Assembly: GCA_963775825.1 (NCBI GenBank)
Contig: CAVZKY010000037.1
Location: forward strand, 124,001 to 188,000
DNA from: Bog-532 sp963775825
Lineage (GTDB): Bacteria; Actinomycetota; Actinomycetes; Streptosporangiales; Streptosporangiaceae
DNA length: 64,000 bases
Direction of reading: 5' to 3'
Positions 34,805 through 43,317 of this stretch are shown one piece after another. The notes under the pieces are model-generated. The model was not told where the DNA came from, searched no databases, and worked only from the letters and a program-made list of their open reading frames with translations. Position numbers and translations under genes: made by a program. Positions within the stretch are counted from its first letter, which is position 1, and every line of letters begins with the position of its first letter.

Positions 34805-37528
34805 GGCTGGCCCTTTGCGGCCAGGTCGCGCAGGACGTCTCCGAAGGCCCGGACCCCGCCGTGGCGGCGCAGGATCAGGTCGGCGACCAGGCCAGTCCAT
34901 CCGGTCTGGTGGAAGGCGCCGATCGCGGCGCCGTTGTCGCCGTGGAAGTACTCGCTGAAGATCAGGTTGTCCTTCCAGGCGGGGTCGGTCTGCATCTTCT
35001 CGGTCCCGCCGAAGCAGGCCCGCCGTCCGTCGGAGTCCCTGGTGAACAGGGAGATCAGCCGGTCCTGCAGGTCGGCGACGATCAGTTCCAGGGTGAGCCG
35101 CTTGCCCGAACCGGTCGGGTACTCGACCTCAAAGTCATCACCGTAGAACCGGTGGTAGCGCTCCAGTGATTCGACCACCAGGTAGTTGACCGGCATCCAG
35201 ATCGGGCCGCGCCAGTTGGAGTTGCCGCCGAACATGGACGAGGTCGACTCGGCCGGCTCATAGTCGATGGAGGACTGGTAGCCCTCGGCGTCGAAATCAT
35301 AGGGATGATCGCGGTGGTAGGCCGACAGCGCGCGCAGCCCGTGCGGGGACAAGAATTCCGCTTCGTCGAACAGCTTGGCGAACAGCCGCTCCAGCTGGGC
35401 GGGCCGGGCCACCGACAGCAGCAGCCGCTTGCCGCCCGCCTCACCGCGCAGCTGCGGGGTCTCGGCCAGCTTCTGTACGTCCCCGACGCCCTCCTTCTGC
35501 AGGAAACGGGTGAAGTTCTTGTTCATGGTCATAGCGTTGTCCAGCATGTTGCCGTCGATGACCCCGGCGGCCAGCGCCGGGATGATCGCGACCATGGAGT
35601 GCACCTTGACCGGGACGGTGTACCCCGACGGGGTGATCAGCCGGTCGTAGAACAGCCCGTCGGTGTCGTCCCACAGGCCCTGCTCGTCCAGGGCGTTGCG
35701 GATCCCGGCGAAATGCTCCAGGAACTTCAGCACCAGATCCTGGGCCTTGCGATTGCCGGACCACTGCAGGACGGCCGCCATGACGCCCAGTGACAGGGCG
35801 TAGGAACCCATCCAGCCGGTGGCGTCGGACTGCTCCAGGGTGTAGCCGGCCGGCAGGTGCGAGCGGTCGATGGGGCCGATGTTGTCCAGGCCGAGGAAAC
35901 CGCCCTCGAACACGTTGTTGCCGTTGAAGTCCTCACGGTTGACCCACCAGGTGAAGTTGACCAGCAGCTTGTCGAAGACCCTGGACAGGAAATCGAGGTC
36001 GCGGCCGCCGTCGATGGCGAATACCTGCAGCGCCGCCCAGGCGTGCACCGGCGGGTTGACGTCGCCGAAGTCCCATTCGTACGCCGGCAGCGCGCCCTGC
36101 GGGTGCTGGAACCATTCCCGGCAGATCAGGATCAGCTGGTACTTGGCGAAGGCCGGGTCCAGGTGGGCCAGCGTGACCGTGTGGAAGGCCAGGTCCCAGG
36201 CGGCGAACCAGGGATACTCCCACTTGTCCGGCATCGAGATGATGTCGAACCCTTCGAAGTTGCGCCACTTGGAGTTCCGCCCGTGCTTGCGCACCTCGCG
36301 GCGGTGCCGGCTGGCCCGGGTCCCCATCCAGCCACCGGGCGACGTCGTAGTAGAACAGCTGCTTGCTCCACAGCATGCCCGCGGACGCCTGCCGCAGCAC
36401 CAGCGCCTCATCCGCGCTGGCGCTGGCCGGAGTCAGCTCGGTGTAGAACTCATCGGCCTCGGCCCGGCGCTGCGCCATCACCTGATCGAAGTCCTTGCCC
36501 AGCGCGGCCGCCGTCTGCGCCTTGGTGCGCTGCTTCCCGCTGGCGGCCGGCCGCAGCCGGAGCCGCAGCTCGGCGGTCTGCCCGGCCGGAACGGTGACCT
36601 GGTACCAGAACGCGCACTTGGTGCCGGTGCCGACGGGGTTGACCGTGGCCGCGCCGTGGATCACGTGGTCGTTGATGCCGTCCTTGGGATACGGCGTGAC
36701 CGGTTCGCCGCCGTACAGCCCGGCGAAGTTGGTCTCGTTCTCGCAGAACAGCAGCTGCGGGCCGGCACCGTCCGGGCCGGCCGCGGCGAGCAGCTCCAGC
36801 GTGCCCGCGAACGGATGATCGATCGTGACCGACCGGTCCCCCGACGCCCGCAGCGCCGGCCGCGGCTCGTCATCACCCCAGGACCAGGTGTTGCGGAACC
36901 AGGCCGTCGGCAGCACATGGATGGTCTCGGCCTCCGGCCCGGCGTTCGTGACCTGGATGGCCATCAGCAGGTCATCCGGGCTGGCCTTGGCGTAGTGCAC
37001 CTCGGTGATCCAGTACCGGTCACCGTCGAACGCGCCGGTGTCCAGCAGCTCGTACTCCGGCTCGTACCGGCTCCGGCGGGCGTTGGTGTCGATCAGGTCC
37101 TGATAGGGGTACGCGCTCTGCGGGTAGTGGTACCGCCACCGGTTCCAGGCGTGGCTGGGCAGCGCATCCAGGTACCACCAGTACTCCTTCACGTCCTCGC
37201 CGTGGTTGCCCTGCGGGCCGGTCAGCCCGAACGGGCGCTCCTTCAAGATCGGGTCCCGCCCGTTCCACAGGGCCAGGCCCAGGCACAGCCGCTGCTCGAT
37301 GTCGCAGAACCCGGCCAGGCCGTCCTCCCCCCACCGGTAGGCCCGGGACCGCGCCTGATCGTGCGGCAGGCTATCCCAGGCGTTCCCGTCGGCGCTGTAG
37401 TCCTCACGCACCGTGCCCCACTGCCGCTCGCTCACATACGGCCCCCACCGGTACCACTCCGTACCCTGCGTGCGCAGCCCGTCCTCCAGCTGCCCGAACG
37501 TAGCCACCCGATCGCGTTCAGCGCCCAT
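34801..37528 (-). pseudogene. GH63-type glucosidase (MGH/mannosyl-oligosaccharide glucosidase-like), one frameshift
   Basis: Two frames combine into about 908 residues. N-terminal part: YVSERQWGTVREDYSADG, KEYWWYLDALPSHAW, FCENETNF; the break is at about 36305, after YYDVARWLDGD; then GRNSKWRNFEGFDIISMPDKWEYPWFA, WALNPPVHAW-like NPPVHAWAALQ, NSNWRGPIWMPVNYL and FSEYFHGDNG follow as in bacterial GH63 proteins of the (alpha/alpha)6 type. Substrate is probably an alpha-glucoside (mannosylglycerate, glucosylglycerate or similar). The frame is open to 37543, but AAGGGG six bases before ATG 37528 decides the start. Operon with glgX; palindrome site 6 is 128 bp upstream. Confidence 0.8.
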
Positions 37529-37655
37529 TGCGAACCCCTTCACCTTGACCTACAGCTATCAGTGGGTGCCGACCTCGAGAGCAGACCTAATCGTGGCGTG
37601 AACTGACGTTCATGGCCGGTCCCAATGTCTTTCTACGCGGCGCAGGCCATCCGCT

Positions 37656-37676
37656 CATCACCTATAGCGGGTGATG
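37656..37676. promoter_or_regulatory. Shared palindrome site 6
   Basis: CATCACC - TATAGCG - GGTGATG: the most symmetric copy, seven-base arms fully complementary. One mismatch to the TCAYCC consensus (TCACCT). It lies 128 bp before GH63-glgX and 48 bp before the antiporter remnant. Confidence 0.75.
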
Positions 37677-37723
37677 ATTCCGGCCTCGAATTCAGCCACA
37701 TTTGGGACGTGAGCTAGCGGCAG

Positions 37724-38380
37724 GTGAACGACTGGCTAATTAACGGCCGACTGGCGACCGGAGGCTGGCGTGACAACAGCACAGATCCGGGTAGCCAGCT
37801 CGCCCAGTGCCTGCTGAGCGTCGCGGTCAGGCTGGCCGGCGGCGTGGCGGGCACCGCGCTGCACTGGCTGCTGCTGCGAACGATCCGGCTGGGCGAGGTG
37901 CTCGGCACCAACGCGCAACTCGCCGCGGTGGTCGCAGTAGCCGCCGGGTGCGACGCTCTCCGTGACGACACCGGGCTCATCGCGGCGATCGTCATGGGCC
38001 TCGCGCTGGCCAATATGCGGGGCTTTGACATCCCGGCCCGCCGCCCATTCTTCGAGACCCTCGTACAGCTCATTATTGGCGTATTGTTCATTTCTATTTC
38101 GGCTACCGTTACCCCGCAGTCACTCCGGCACCTGATCCTGCCCACACTCGTCCTGGTCGCGGTCCTGGTCATCGTGGCCCGGCCCGTCGCGGGCCTTCGC
38201 GGCCACGCTGAAAACGGACCTCACAAAAGGCGAGCGCACGTTCATCGGCTGGATGGACCCGCGCGGGATTGTCGCCGCCGCTACCGCCTCGACGTTCGGG
38301 GCGGGCGACACGATGGTGTCGCTGGGGCCGGTGCCGGTGCGGGCATTACCCGTGCCGGGTGGTGCGCGGAACATGCGGTA
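37724..38380 (+). pseudogene. Sodium/proton antiporter (CPA family) remnant
   Basis: An open frame encodes membrane helices typical of the C-terminal half of CPA1/NhaP antiporters: ALHWLLLRTIRL, ANMRGFDIPARRPFFETL, LIIGVLFISISATVTP and ILPTLVLVAVLVIVARPVA. After about 38195 the frame changes; the next frame reads GERTFIGWMDPRGIVAAATASTFG, the hallmark membrane segment of these exchangers. The sequence then stops resembling the family. The N-terminal half is missing as well, so this is a truncated and shifted gene. Orientation away from GH63 and position near palindrome site 6 suggest it once belonged to the same regulated set. Possibly partly sequencing error, but truncation at both ends argues for real decay. 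Confidence 0.6.
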
Positions 38381-38612
38381 ATGCTGGGCTCACCGGCGGC
38401 GTCGGGTGCTCGTGCAAACGGCGTACCTCCATTACCTCTACGCCGAGCATCTCCAGCCTGGCCAGCAGCCCGTGCAGGGCAGCCTGATCGCGCAGCTGGC
38501 CATGCACCACGGTCTCCACGGGTTCGACCGAGGCGATCAGGTTCTCGAAGTCGAGCAACGCTTCGGGCGGCAGGATGCCAACGACGCGGATCTCGTAAGA
38601 GGAGGATGTCAC
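38346..38612 (-). CDS. Small conserved actinobacterial protein (88 aa), paralogue of 8743-8958
   Basis: Begins around SSSYEIRVVGILPPEALLDF and contains DQAALHGLLARLEMLGVEVMEV, the same motif as the 71-residue protein at 8743. The N-terminal strand plus central helix and DQAxLHGLL suggest a compact alpha/beta fold; no function is known for the family. The start is either TTG 38624 or GTG 38612; I chose GTG. A 20-residue Pro-rich tail HEHPTPPVSPALPH follows the conserved part. It overlaps the end of the antiporter remnant on the other strand. A degenerate palindrome (38683-38703) lies about 70 bp upstream. Confidence 0.65.
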   Translation of the reverse strand: MTSSSYEIRVVGILPPEALLDFENLIASVEPVETVVHGQLRDQAALHGLLARLEMLGVEVMEVRRLHEHPTPPVSPALPHVPRTTRHG

Positions 38613-38682
38613 CCGGGGCCCCAATCGATCGGAAACGGCGCTGCCCGTCCGTCTCCATCGTGAGGCCGCACGTCCCGCTCCG

Positions 38683-38703
38683 CGCCCCTCGTGGCGGGTG
38701 ACT
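38683..38703. promoter_or_regulatory. Shared palindrome site 8 (half-site)
   Basis: CGCCCCT - CGTGGCG - GGTGACT. Only the right arm is good. Shares CCCTCGTGGCGGGTGAC with the site at 29186. It lies 71 bp upstream of the 88-residue gene and close to the stop of the ClC gene. Confidence 0.35.
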
Positions 38704-38706
38704 TTG

Positions 38707-40179
38707 TCACGACGGAGGTGACTTCGCGGGGAGATCGGCGGAACCGGCCGGGTCGGCGGCCTGCGGGCTGGCCGGGGTGGCCGGGCTGGCGGCGGGCTGG
38801 AGGCCCGCCGCGGCAGCCGGGCCGGCGGGCTGCGGGCCGGCCGCGGCCGGGCCGGCGCTGCCCGGAGGGCCTGTCGCGGCGGGCGCGGCAGCGGCTGGAC
38901 TCGGAAGGAGCCGGGCGGAGAGGACGTAAGCCACCACGACGGCCACGATCACCAGCGGCATGACGGCCAGGCCGTCCGAGGCCAGCAGCAGGGAGGCCAG
39001 CAGCACGGAAGTCAGCGGCAGTCTGAGCATGACCACGGACATCGCGGCGATGCCCATGGCCACGCCGTCGACGAGCGGCAGCCCGGGCAGGTGCGACAGC
39101 GCGACCCCGCCCGCCGCCCCGAGGAATAGGGCCGGGAACGTGGGGCCGCCGCGGAAGCTGCTCAGCGAAATCCCGTACGCGATCCCCTTGCAGACCAGGA
39201 GGAGCACCACTGCTCCGACCGTGTAGCTGGCGGCGTTGTCCACGAACGGGCCGAGGGCGGACTGCCCGGAGAACAGCACCTCGGAGGAGCCTTTCCCGGT
39301 GCCGGCGGCGAACGCGATGGCCAGGCCCGCGACGGCCAGGCCGGCCAGCGGGGTGAGGAGGACCATCCGCCGCTCGACGTACGGCCGCAGGAACAGCCCG
39401 AGCCACCGGATTCCCATCCCGAACGGGACCGCCAGCACGCCGATGGCCAGGGCCCAGCGGAACTCCCCGAAGGTAGGCGCGCCGACGTGCGGAAGGCCCG
39501 GGATGGCCAGCGAGAACGTGCCCAGCCCGGTCCAGGCGTCCAGGCCGACGAATACGAGCGAGCCGACGCCGGCGGCCAGCAGGCCCGGGACCAGCACCAC
39601 CTGCATCATCGTCCCGCCGAGGCCTGCGGCCTCCATCAGGAGGAAAGCTCCGGTCAGCGGCGACCCGAGCAGCGTGCTGATGGCGGCGAAGCTACCGGCC
39701 GCGGCGACGGCCGCCTGGGTCCGGGCCGGGGCGTCGCGCTTGACGAGCTTGACCGCGAGGACGCCGAGCCCGCCGCCGAGGGCGATCAGGGGCGCCTCGG
39801 GGCCGAGTACCACGCCGAGGCTCAACGTTGCGAGCGCGGCCAGCACGATGCCCGGAAGCTCCCGGGGGGATGGCGGCCCCGCGCCGGCCTTGAACCCGTC
39901 GGCGGGCGAGTGGCCGCCCTTGCCGGGCAGGTACTTGATGGTCAGGGCCACCAGCACCCCGGCCAGCAGCAGCGGCAGAATAGGCCACCACAGCGGTTCG
40001 GCGTGGAAACCCACGCCCTTGGGCAGGTCGGTGAAGATCCACCCCTGCAGCTTGCTGACCAGGGCCAGGAAGAAGTAGGCCACCGCCGAGACGGGCGCAC
40101 CGATGATCGCGGCGATGACCAGCAGCACGATATAGCTGCGGGACCGCAACAGCGCGAGCGGATCGGGCAGCGTACTCAC
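38707..40179 (-). CDS. ClC family chloride channel or Cl-/H+ antiporter
   Basis: 490 residues with about ten membrane helices. Family signatures are GVVLGPEAPLIALGGG (the GxEGP-equivalent anion pathway), GSPLTGAFLLMEAAGLGG, and SFRGGPTFPALFLGAAGG (the third filter). The exact gating Glu corresponds to E in GPEAPLI. In E. coli a ClC exchanger supports amino-acid-dependent acid resistance, and here gadB lies 7 kb away. The C-terminal 70 residues are an Ala/Pro/Gly tail with repeated AAGPQPAGPA units rather than CBS domains. Starts at GTG with GGAGGAAG upstream. Last gene of the CMD-SHOCT-ClC series. Confidence 0.88.
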   Translation of the reverse strand: MSTLPDPLALLRSRSYIVLLVIAAIIGAPVSAVAYFFLALVSKLQGWIFTDLPKGVGFHAEPLWWPILPLLLAGVLVALTIKYLPGKGGHSPADGFKAGAGPPSPRELPGIVLAALATLSLGVVLGPEAPLIALGGGLGVLAVKLVKRDAPARTQAAVAAAGSFAAISTLLGSPLTGAFLLMEAAGLGGTMMQVVLVPGLLAAGVGSLVFVGLDAWTGLGTFSLAIPGLPHVGAPTFGEFRWALAIGVLAVPFGMGIRWLGLFLRPYVERRMVLLTPLAGLAVAGLAIAFAAGTGKGSSEVLFSGQSALGPFVDNAASYTVGAVVLLLVCKGIAYGISLSSFRGGPTFPALFLGAAGGVALSHLPGLPLVDGVAMGIAAMSVVMLRLPLTSVLLASLLLASDGLAVMPLVIVAVVVAYVLSARLLPSPAAAAPAATGPPGSAGPAAAGPQPAGPAAAAGLQPAASPATPASPQAADPAGSADLPAKSPPS

Positions 40180-40273
40180 CGGGCTTCCTCCTGAACCCGC
40201 GCGTGGCGGTGCGAGGCGCAGCCGAGCGCACCGCCACGTAGTCGCGACTGGGCGGCCGAACGCGGTGGCTGAA

Positions 40274-40578
40274 TCAGCTGCCGAGCAGCTTGGCCTTGGC
40301 GGCGGTGAACTCGTTGTCGGTCAGCGCGCCCTGCTGGTGCAGGGCGTCGAGCTGGTTCAGCTGGTCGAGCAGCGACGGCCCTGGGGCCGGCGCGGCCGCC
40401 TGCGGCGCGGCCGCCTGCTCGGTGGAGGCGCCTGCTGCTGCTCGAGGTCGTCGATCCGGGCATTCTGGTCATCATCTTGCTGGGCCTGGTTTGCTCTTCT
40501 GTTCGCCGAGCTGCGGCCGACGGCGTACGCGCCGCCACCTACTACCGCCGCGCGCAAGAGCGGGCGCCGTCTTCTCAT
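40274..40578 (-). pseudogene. SHOCT-domain protein, one frameshift
   Basis: The N-terminus MRRRRPLLRAAVVGGGAYAVGR is a basic, weakly hydrophobic segment, followed by a Gln/Asp-rich stretch (QAQQDDDQNARIDDLEQQQ). At about 40432 the frame changes; the other frame continues AAAPQAAAPAPGP into LLDQLNQLDALHQQGALTDNEFTAAKAKLLG, a full SHOCT domain ending at a stop at 40274. Such proteins are small membrane-anchored or oligomerising partners of stress genes. The start has an excellent AGGAGG six bases before. About 101 residues if repaired. One base would restore it. Between CMD and ClC, all on the minus strand. Confidence 0.7.
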
Positions 40579-40622
40579 CGCTGCCTCCTGAAGTCAATGA
40601 ATCACGTGGCTGAGCGGTTGTC

Positions 40623-40982
40623 CTAGAGGCTGTCGGGCAGCTCGAGGCCGAGGGCGAGCATGAGTTCGGGGGCGGCGGCCATGGCCCGGGGCCCGCCCAC
40701 CTGAGGCAGGACCGCCCGCAGCACGCCCAGCAGGTCCTGCCCCGTGGCCCCGGCGGCCAGCGCGTTGGCTACCTGCCACAGGTACGAGGCGGGTGGCGCG
40801 TCGAGAGCGATGAGCGCGGCGATCTTGACGAGCGAGAAGGTGCGGGCGTCCAGGCCGCTGCTGGCCTGCTCGCTGTCCCGGAACGCAAGAACCTCCTCCA
40901 TGGCTCCCTGGTCACCGACGGCCAGTGCGGTCAGTATGTCCACGGTCGCGGCATCGACTTCGGCCTTGACTGGCGATGTCAT
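40623..40982 (-). CDS. Carboxymuconolactone decarboxylase family protein
   Basis: 119 residues, alpha-helical. SGLDARTFSLVKIAALIALDAPPASYLWQVANALAAGATGQDLLGVLRAVLPQVG matches the AhpD/CMD helical bundle fold; however, the CxxC pair of true AhpD peroxidases is absent, so a redox role by that route is unlikely. Actinobacterial members of this group are of unknown function. Start ATG preceded by GGAG. First gene in a CMD > SHOCT > ClC series, downstream of palindrome site 7. Confidence 0.8.
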   Translation of the reverse strand: MTSPVKAEVDAATVDILTALAVGDQGAMEEVLAFRDSEQASSGLDARTFSLVKIAALIALDAPPASYLWQVANALAAGATGQDLLGVLRAVLPQVGGPRAMAAAPELMLALGLELPDSL

Positions 40983-41071
40983 GATTAGGCTCCTTTGGTC
41001 TTCGAGCGCTGAGAGGGTGGCTCACTGCGGCCATCACCCGGATCAACTATGACCCTGGCCCGCGAGCGGCG

Positions 41072-41092
41072 CTTCACCCGCGAAGGATGATC
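41072..41092. promoter_or_regulatory. Shared palindrome site 7
   Basis: CTTCACC - CGCGAAG - GATGATC; exact match TCACCC-GCGAA-GGATGA. 90 bp upstream of the CMD-SHOCT-ClC series and just downstream of the GAP-family gene. Spacer identical to site 1. Confidence 0.7.
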
Positions 41093-41106
41093 CGGGCGCG
41101 ATTTCG

Positions 41107-41769
41107 TCAGCCGCCCGCCAGGCCGAAGATGCCGTTGCCGGCCACGATGGCCCCGCCCACGATGAGGACCGCGATGAGTATCTTGTTCCCGTTCGCGCGG
41201 AGCCAGCCGTTGAACGCCGTCAGGTAGCGCGTGGTCGCGCCGGGCGCGAAAATGTGCACCAGCAGGGGCAGCCACACCAGGATCGCGTTGATCACGACGA
41301 CGACGATGATGGCCACCGTGGTGGTTTCGACGTCGGCGTTGGCCGTGGCGATCACCTGGACCGCGGCGATGAACGTGACACCCGGCGCGAACAGGAGCAG
41401 GCCGACGGCAAAGGCGCTGCCCGGGGTGGGATTGGCGATCATCCTCGAGACGAACCCCTGCTTGGGTTTGCCGGGATCCGGCTGCTTCGGCTTCCGCCAG
41501 GCGAGGAAGGCACCCGCCGCGAGCATCAGCAGGCCGAGGCCGAGCCGCAGGCCGTAGCGAGGCGTGCGCTGATTGTGGTGGCTCAGGCCGGCGTGACGCA
41601 GAATCCCGATCACCACCAGGCCCATTATCAGGCTCATGATGATCGCGCCCGCCAGGTAGGCCGTGCCGACCAGCCGGGGCCGGGCGGAGCCGAGGTAGAC
41701 GGCGGACACCAGCAGGGTCGTCGGGGACAGCGCGGCCAGCAGCGCGAGCCCAGCCGCCTGCAGGATCAC
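41107..41769 (-). CDS. GAP-family membrane protein
   Basis: 220 residues, six membrane segments: an N-terminal LALLAALSPTTLLVSAVYL, two further pairs, and a final VLIVGGAIVAGNGIFGLAGG. The pattern matches the Sap/GAP (glycopeptidolipid/sulfolipid-1-addressing) family of actinobacterial exporters within the LysE-like fold. Transported substrate is unknown. GTG start overlaps the stop of the upstream membrane gene (GTGA), so it is translationally coupled. A second family member is at 55203. Confidence 0.78.
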   Translation of the reverse strand: MILQAAGLALLAALSPTTLLVSAVYLGSARPRLVGTAYLAGAIIMSLIMGLVVIGILRHAGLSHHNQRTPRYGLRLGLGLLMLAAGAFLAWRKPKQPDPGKPKQGFVSRMIANPTPGSAFAVGLLLFAPGVTFIAAVQVIATANADVETTTVAIIVVVVINAILVWLPLLVHIFAPGATTRYLTAFNGWLRANGNKILIAVLIVGGAIVAGNGIFGLAGG

Positions 41770-43157
41770 TTGCTGGCCGCCATCCCCTGCTCAACGGGCG
41801 GAGCGGGCGGGGCAGGCGGAGCGGGCGGGGCGGGCGGCCGGGCGCCGATCAGTTCGATCAGCCCCAGCACAAGCAGGAGCAGGATGACGAGCACGATGAC
41901 GAGGGCAGCGCTGGGCTGTCCCCAGAACACGAAGATCAGCGCGGCGAGGGCCACGGCCGATATGCGGAGCGCCATGCGATGCGCATACGTCCAGGTGCCG
42001 ACCGGGCCGCTTCGCAGACCCGCACGATCGAGCTTCTGCCGCAGCCAGGCGAAACCGGATGCGGTGGCAGCCCGGATCTTGACCGCGGTGACCGAGGGCC
42101 CGGTCAGGAACGCGGCGGCGGCGACGACCAGGCCCAGGACCAGGAGCGCGCGCAGCCCTTCCTTGATGAACCGCACGAGCGTATCGAACAGAACGGCTGC
42201 CGCGTCGGAGGGAAGCACGTTGCTCGGCACGCTGTTCAGGTAGATGCCGCGGAAGATCAGCAGCCCGGCGGCGAGCACCAGCATCGAGCCGGCGAGGCCG
42301 AGACCCGCGCCGATCAGGGCGCGCCGGTGGCTGCGCGCCACATACACGCCACCGGCCAGCAGTAGCAGGGCCAGGATCGGCAACACGATCTTCAGGTCAT
42401 TGATCAGCCGGTAACCGGTCTGCGCCTTGACCAGGTACTTATCCGAGAACAAGGGGAACGTCGGGTTGATGGCCGGGATTTTTTCAACGATCGTGAAGCC
42501 GCGTTTGACCAGGTCTTGCTTGACGAGGTCGATGAACGGCCCGAGGTTGAGAACGACCTTGCCGTTGCTGGTGGTGATCGACCCGTTGCCCTGCCCGGAG
42601 AGCGCTTTGACCACCGCCTGATGGATGGCGGTGTTGGCCGTGACCCACAGCTGAGCGAACTGCTGGCTCGCCACGATCGTGTGCACCTGGCTGTGGATGA
42701 AGCCGTCCACCGAGCCGTTTATCTGCGGGGCGACGGCTTGCAGCAGCGTTCCGGCGCGCGTCAATCCCTTGCTGTTCAGGGCTCCAGCGGCCTGATCGAC
42801 GTACGAGGTCACGTTGAGGTGGCTCGTGATCTGAGCCGAGATCTTGTCGGTCAGCGCATTCTGAATGGCCGGTTCATGAACGAGTGGCTCCATGTTGGCC
42901 ACGTAACGATCGGTATTGGAGACCTGGTTGGCGGTCCAGACGCCCAGCACCGAGATCGGGGCGAGTATGCAGCCGAGCACGATGAGAACCGTGGCCACGG
43001 GAGCCCGCCAGCCGACGCGCCGCCGGCTGGCGGGTGCCGCCGCCTGCTGGGCACGCAGCTCATTTACCTCGGCGCGTAGGCGTTCGATTTCTAGCTCTTC
43101 TTGGCTAGGGCCTGGGCCTTCGGCTGCAGGACCCGCCACGTGGCCGACGTCAGACAA
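41766..43157 (-). CDS. Integral membrane protein with large extracytoplasmic loop
   Basis: 463 residues. An N-terminal cytoplasmic coiled-coil-like region (EELEIERLRAEVNELRAQQA, about 19-40) is followed by a membrane helix at about 55-75, a roughly 170-residue outside domain (SNTDRYVANMEPLVHEPAIQNALTDKISAQI, then PQINGSVDGFIHSQVH), and four more helices. The YVANMEPLxxEPAIQNAL region is a hallmark of an uncharacterised actinobacterial family. The C-terminus carries an in-frame PAPPAPPAPP repeat from GGCGGAGCGGGC-type DNA units. TTG start is decided by GGAGGT five bases upstream. Divergent from cydD; palindrome site 9 is in the gap. Function unknown. Confidence 0.8.
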   Translation of the reverse strand: MSDVGHVAGPAAEGPGPSQEELEIERLRAEVNELRAQQAAAPASRRRVGWRAPVATVLIVLGCILAPISVLGVWTANQVSNTDRYVANMEPLVHEPAIQNALTDKISAQITSHLNVTSYVDQAAGALNSKGLTRAGTLLQAVAPQINGSVDGFIHSQVHTIVASQQFAQLWVTANTAIHQAVVKALSGQGNGSITTSNGKVVLNLGPFIDLVKQDLVKRGFTIVEKIPAINPTFPLFSDKYLVKAQTGYRLINDLKIVLPILALLLLAGGVYVARSHRRALIGAGLGLAGSMLVLAAGLLIFRGIYLNSVPSNVLPSDAAAVLFDTLVRFIKEGLRALLVLGLVVAAAAFLTGPSVTAVKIRAATASGFAWLRQKLDRAGLRSGPVGTWTYAHRMALRISAVALAALIFVFWGQPSAALVIVLVILLLLVLGLIELIGARPPAPPAPPAPPAPPVEQGMAASK

Positions 43158-43264
43158 CGGATACCTCCAGGGCCGATACGCTCCGGATTCGGCTGCCGAT
43201 CACGGCGCCACGCCGGCACTTGACTGCTAGATTCGTTCACCGTCTCCCACCCGGCCGTGGCGCG

Positions 43265-43285
43265 CTTCACCCGGCTGGGGTGAGT
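43265..43285. promoter_or_regulatory. Shared palindrome site 9
   Basis: CTTCACC - CGGCTGG - GGTGAGT; exact match TCACCC-N5-GGGTGA. It lies about 35 bp before the cydD start (cydD-cydC-G6PD-like-ndh) and 110 bp before the divergent membrane gene. Confidence 0.7.
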
Positions 43286-43317
43286 TGTCCGGGTCTCGAT
43301 GACCGCATCATCGGCGT

